DNA from: an uncultured Spirochaetaceae bacterium
GTDB taxonomy: Bacteria > Spirochaetota > Spirochaetia > Treponematales > Treponemataceae
Length of the DNA stretch: 64,000 bases
Assembly (NCBI GenBank): GCA_902766125.1
Contig: CACXCG010000032.1
Coordinates: 1 to 64,000, forward strand
Direction: 5' to 3'
The stretch's first letter is position 1. Each line of letters opens with the position of its first letter. The position numbers and the translations under genes were made by a program. The notes under the pieces were generated by a model, which searched no databases, had not been told where the DNA came from, and was given only the letters and a program-made list of their open reading frames with translations. This document shows positions 63,499 to 64,000 of this stretch, piece after piece.

Positions 63499-63963
63499 TC
63501 AGTATTCAGTTGTTGTAGTAACTTCGGGTTTTGCACCGCTTCTCTTTGATTTTACGTGGATGATTTTTCCGGTGCGTTTGATTCCGTCATCTTCGCGTTC
63601 TGCACGTTTTTCTGCTACCAGACGGCTTTCTCCCTTACGGCGATATACTTTCTTTGTGTCATCGCCAGAAGATTCACCTTTTGATGCTTTTGCAGCACGT
63701 TCTGTTTTCTTCTGTTTGTTCTGTTTTGCGCGTTCCTTGCGTTCTTTTTCAATAAACGAAAGTGATTCGTCCATTCCGTTCAAAAAGTTGCGCATGTCTT
63801 CTTCAAATACAACGATTGCACGGCGGTCGCCTTCACCGTCAGTTTTTTTGCTTTCTACAATCTGCAGAAAGACATCGCCTGCGCGGTTTTCCTTAACGTT
63901 AAAAAAATAAGATCTGTTTGTAAGAGTAACCTGTGTCGTAAACAATTCACCGCGGATTCCCAT
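63499..63963 (-). CDS. PUR-domain (DUF3276) single-stranded nucleic-acid-binding protein
   Basis: Product of 154 residues. A PUR repeat (GELFTTQVTLTNRSYFFNVKENRAGDVFLQIVESK, IVVFEEDMRNFLNGMDESL) covers residues 1-70, followed by a long basic tail (RKERAKQNKQKKTERAAKASKGE... VYRRKGESRLVAEKRAERED). Spirochaetes such as Borrelia have a Pur-alpha homologue of this type that binds DNA and RNA. AAGGAAGG supports the ATG. Confidence 0.85.
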   Translation of the reverse strand: MGIRGELFTTQVTLTNRSYFFNVKENRAGDVFLQIVESKKTDGEGDRRAIVVFEEDMRNFLNGMDESLSFIEKERKERAKQNKQKKTERAAKASKGESSGDDTKKVYRRKGESRLVAEKRAEREDDGIKRTGKIIHVKSKRSGAKPEVTTTTEY

Positions 63964-63986
63964 GCTGTCCTTCCTTAAAAAAATGT

Positions 63987-64000
63987 ATTGTATTGTACCA
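63987..64000 (-). promoter_or_regulatory. Predicted -10 region of the PUR gene
   Basis: Minus strand TGG-TACAAT (64000-63992), an extended -10, with a second overlapping TACAAT at 63992-63987. The -35 is beyond the window edge. Confidence 0.4.

Overview
The window looks like the chromosome of a Treponema-type spirochaete of moderate G+C. The main pointers are a spirochaete/Bacteroidetes-style PUR (DUF3276) protein, the long form of PRPP synthetase, a LolC-D-E / McsA-McsB-ClpC block, several secreted or lipoprotein ORFs that match no family I know, and no trace of phage, IS element or CRISPR array. Gene density is very high: most neighbours in an operon overlap by 1-8 bases (ATGA or TAATG) and no gap exceeds 300 bases.

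Layout. 1-5.7 kb: 3' end of a citramalate/isopropylmalate synthase gene, a cytoplasmic GH5 glycosidase, then a four-gene TolC-MacA-MacB type export operon. 5.7-8.7 kb: leuB, then a membrane HD-GYP protein. 8.7-14.9 kb (minus): AddA/AddB-like helicase-nuclease. 15-22.6 kb: ilvD and an alpha/beta hydrolase; an ornithine decarboxylase-type gene (minus); ilvB, a duplicated ilvB 3' tail, a DtxR-type metal regulator and argH. 22.7-28 kb: a small lipoprotein (minus) diverging from rpsP-khpA-rimM-trmD-rplS, a terminator, then a FliK-like gene, a stand-alone FlhB C-domain protein, two small genes and yraN. 28-31.6 kb (minus): an ECF S component with trkA and trkH. 31.6-37.3 kb (minus): a glycerol operon (FMN alpha-hydroxyacid oxidase, glpK, glpA-type, FAD oxidoreductase, DUF1667). 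37.4-42.6 kb (minus): a rhomboid-like protein, prs-FGGY kinase-HAD, and an unknown protein. 42.6-43.4 kb: a cluster of palindromes, an ACT-domain gene and tRNA-Val/tRNA-Pro. 43.4-47.9 kb (minus): tcdA, mutS2, a phosphoglycolate-phosphatase-like gene and a secreted unknown. 47.9-60.1 kb (plus): Cas2-like protein, prfB with programmed frameshift, PEGA-like protein, ftsY, unknown, lolC-lolD-lolE, mcsA-mcsB-clpC. 60.1-63.5 kb: phosphoribosyltransferase, beta-helix surface protein, rnhB; then the PUR gene (minus).

How genes work together. cimA/leuA-type, leuB, ilvD and ilvB belong to branched-chain amino-acid synthesis. The glycerol operon converts glycerol to glycerol-3-phosphate and oxidises it through FAD/Fe-S proteins. 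The rpsP operon is a ribosome and tRNA maturation unit. LolCDE is expected to move lipoproteins.

The most notable signals are: (i) at least seven genes whose predicted -10 box lies exactly (one case within one base) where transcription would begin on the A of the ATG, suggesting common leaderless mRNAs; (ii) an orphan Cas2-like protein in front of prfB; (iii) a McsB homologue that has lost several residues described as catalytic in Firmicutes; (iv) a synonymously diverged second copy of the ilvB 3' end wedged between ilvB and a DtxR regulator; (v) an intergenic palindrome/direct-repeat cluster near 42.6 kb. All family assignments rest on motif recognition by eye; no database search was run.
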